From positions 1 through 64,000 of the forward strand of contig NZ_REFV01000011.1 in NCBI RefSeq assembly GCF_003688895.1: a stretch of DNA of 64,000 nucleotides, in the 5' to 3' direction. Below, piece after piece: positions 62,678 to 64,000 of this stretch. A program made the translations under genes and the position numbers. The stretch comes from Dokdonia sinensis. Lineage in GTDB: Bacteria; Bacteroidota; Bacteroidia; Flavobacteriales; Flavobacteriaceae. Each line of letters begins with the position of its first letter. Within the stretch, counting starts at the first letter, position 1. The notes beneath the pieces are model-generated. The model was given only the letters and a program-made list of their open reading frames with translations, was not told the origin of the DNA and searched no databases.

Positions 62678-64000
62678 TACTGAACGTTTAAGGATTTACT
62701 TAGTTTTTTGAGCACTTTAGTGTTTATATCAATCTTTGCATTATCTCTTAATTGTTTCACCCAAATTTCCTCCACTTCTTTTTGGAAATCTGTAGCCACC
62801 TGTCCTTTTACTTCATCTAAAGCTTTTACTCCCGCAGGAAGTATATCGTGAATTTGATAAACCTCATAATCTTTCTCTCCCAAAACATCACTTATTCCCA
62901 ATGCTATATTTAACCTTTTAGGTAAACTAGGATCATTTACTGAAAATGTACGCCTGGTAACAATAATATTTATTTGTGTGCCTTCATTTAACGCAGCAGT
63001 AACTTGATCTACTGTTTGTCCATCATTTAGCATCTGCCTAGCTTGCTCTGCTACCGCTTTATCCGAAGTATTAATCACGGTCGCATCGATACGTTTATCC
63101 CATTGATAATTTTTACTATTCTTATTATAGTATTTTAGAAGGCCCAGGCTATCTGTTTTTGCTCTGTTCCATATCGTGGATTCCATTAAATCAAAAAGTA
63201 AAAGCCCCTCCTTATATTCTGTGATGATTCCAGCAAAATCTGGATCTTGCTCTTCTAGATGCTCCTCGTGATATTGTAGGGTTTTTGTCTCAAAAAATGA
63301 CGCAATCTTATTTTCTACAAACTCGGATGTACTAGCATATTTTTTTGAGCGCACCTGTGATCTTTCCAAAAACTCTCCCACGTCCATATAGCTGTATATC
63401 GTGTCATTGAGTGTTAAGGCAATTTTATCCAACCCATCTAAAGTTGCATCAAACTTCCATTTTTCTTGGTTTACAGCATCTGTAACTATTGCATTAAAAA
63501 AAGATACTAAATCATTAGGAATGGTGACGTTGTACTTTTCAAAAAGACGGTCTGTAAGTCGTTCTGAAATAATTCTTGCTCTCGCATCGCGCTTCACTTT
63601 GCTTTCCAGCTCATACTTCATTTGGTCATATGAACCTATAGGGTATCTCTTTTCTAACTTTGCAATATGCCAGCCAAAATCTGTTTTGAAGGGCTCTGTA
63701 TAATCCCCTTCCTTATTAAGCGCAAAAACTTTATTTTCAAAAGTAGTACTGCTCAACTGACCTTTAGAAAACTTGTTGAGTGTACCTCCTTTTTTTCCTG
63801 ACTTCTTATCCTCACTATATTTTATAGCGAGACTTTTAAAGGGTTCTCCCTGGCGTAGCAACGCGTAGATTTCATTTATGCGCTTCTCTGGGTCTACAGT
63901 TGTATCCTTTTGCTTAAGAGCAATCATAATATGAGAAGCTGCAACCTCACCGGCAGATTTACGACGCTCCGTGGGCTGCACGATATGGTAACCAAAACGC
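62677..64000 (-). CDS. Peptidyl-prolyl isomerase, 5' end outside the window
   Basis: At least 441 residues. The frame is open through 64000, where RFGYHIVQPTERRKSAGEVAASHIM shows the tail of one parvulin domain and the start of another (ASHIMIALKQKDTTVDPEKRINEIYALLRQGEPF ... GGTLNKFSKGQLS), so the true start lies further right and an apparent GTG start near 63981 is false. C-terminal part is helical. First of three coupled PPIase genes. Confidence 0.85.
   Translation of the reverse strand, partial: RFGYHIVQPTERRKSAGEVAASHIMIALKQKDTTVDPEKRINEIYALLRQGEPFKSLAIKYSEDKKSGKKGGTLNKFSKGQLSSTTFENKVFALNKEGDYTEPFKTDFGWHIAKLEKRYPIGSYDQMKYELESKVKRDARARIISERLTDRLFEKYNVTIPNDLVSFFNAIVTDAVNQEKWKFDATLDGLDKIALTLNDTIYSYMDVGEFLERSQVRSKKYASTSEFVENKIASFFETKTLQYHEEHLEEQDPDFAGIITEYKEGLLLFDLMESTIWNRAKTDSLGLLKYYNKNSKNYQWDKRIDATVINTSDKAVAEQARQMLNDGQTVDQVTAALNEGTQINIIVTRRTFSVNDPSLPKRLNIALGISDVLGEKDYEVYQIHDILPAGVKALDEVKGQVATDFQKEVEEIWVKQLRDNAKIDINTKVLKKLSKSLNVQ

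Noticed and set aside
1-64000. CRISPR arrays, rRNA or tRNA genes, complete insertion sequences, prophage
   Set aside because: I saw no spaced direct repeats of CRISPR type, no tRNA cloverleaf or rRNA segments, and only one possible transposase remnant.

Overview
The window is a gene-dense, low-GC stretch of a chromosome that looks like a marine member of the Flavobacteriaceae (Bacteroidota). The evidence is a PorX-type response regulator (receiver fused to a PglZ domain), a fused LpxC/FabZ, a fused HisB, a fused HisIE, tandem SurA-like isomerases next to a MoxR ATPase, and promoter-like sites of the Bacteroidota type (TTG, about 20 bases, TAnnTTTG). A Dokdonia-like genus is my guess only; nothing in the window proves it.

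Layout. 161-8970 holds mixed housekeeping and small conserved genes: an aldehyde dehydrogenase, MscS channel, hibernation factor, nitroreductase, DJ-1/PfpI protein, TruA and a DUF1853 protein. 9012-11192 holds a LytTR regulator and an S41 peptidase. 11274-19859 is a complete histidine operon on the minus strand (hisG-D-C-B-H, a four-helix-bundle gene, hisA, a DinB-like gene, hisF, hisIE). It is preceded by a promoter, a 19-residue leader peptide with four consecutive His codons, and a terminator, which is the architecture of a transcription attenuator. 19987-28238 holds an OmpA-like/HhH pair, an SPFH protein, a large VWA protein, fabG, sucD, a second lpxD and efp. 28442-32901 is the lipid A cluster lpxA-lpxC/fabZ-lpxD plus an HD phosphohydrolase, divergent from porX-tsaE-ald (33045-37754). 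37814-45729 covers proline and shikimate functions, lipoamide dehydrogenase and a DUF349 protein. 45722-49224 has two tandem DUF368 (PopT-like) transporters and a TPR protein. 49515-54085 has OxyR with both redox cysteines, a TlpA-like protein, a four-repeat lipoprotein and a Crp/Fnr regulator. 54340-56200 is a small AT-rich accessory island: a hicAB toxin-antitoxin pair with a frameshifted toxin, a possible transposase remnant and an orphan lipoprotein. Aconitase, a lipoprotein, MoxR and three PPIase-like genes fill the rest; the last gene runs off the right edge.

The most striking signal is not a gene. A perfect palindrome, CGCTTTCGCGAAAGCG or its ten-base core TTTCGCGAAA, occurs 18 times in 64 kb, both between genes and inside conserved genes in all three reading frames. 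It is stop-free in every frame (AFAKA, RFRES or LSRKR) and grows to 18-20 base perfect palindromes at several sites. Some copies are joined to a second conserved segment (CTTCGGCTCCGCTCAGCACA). This behaves like a highly iterated palindrome under DNA-level selection or active spread. A second repeat family (TAGAAAAACGAAAGTAGA) occurs four times inside the his operon and flanks the four-helix-bundle gene in inverted orientation.
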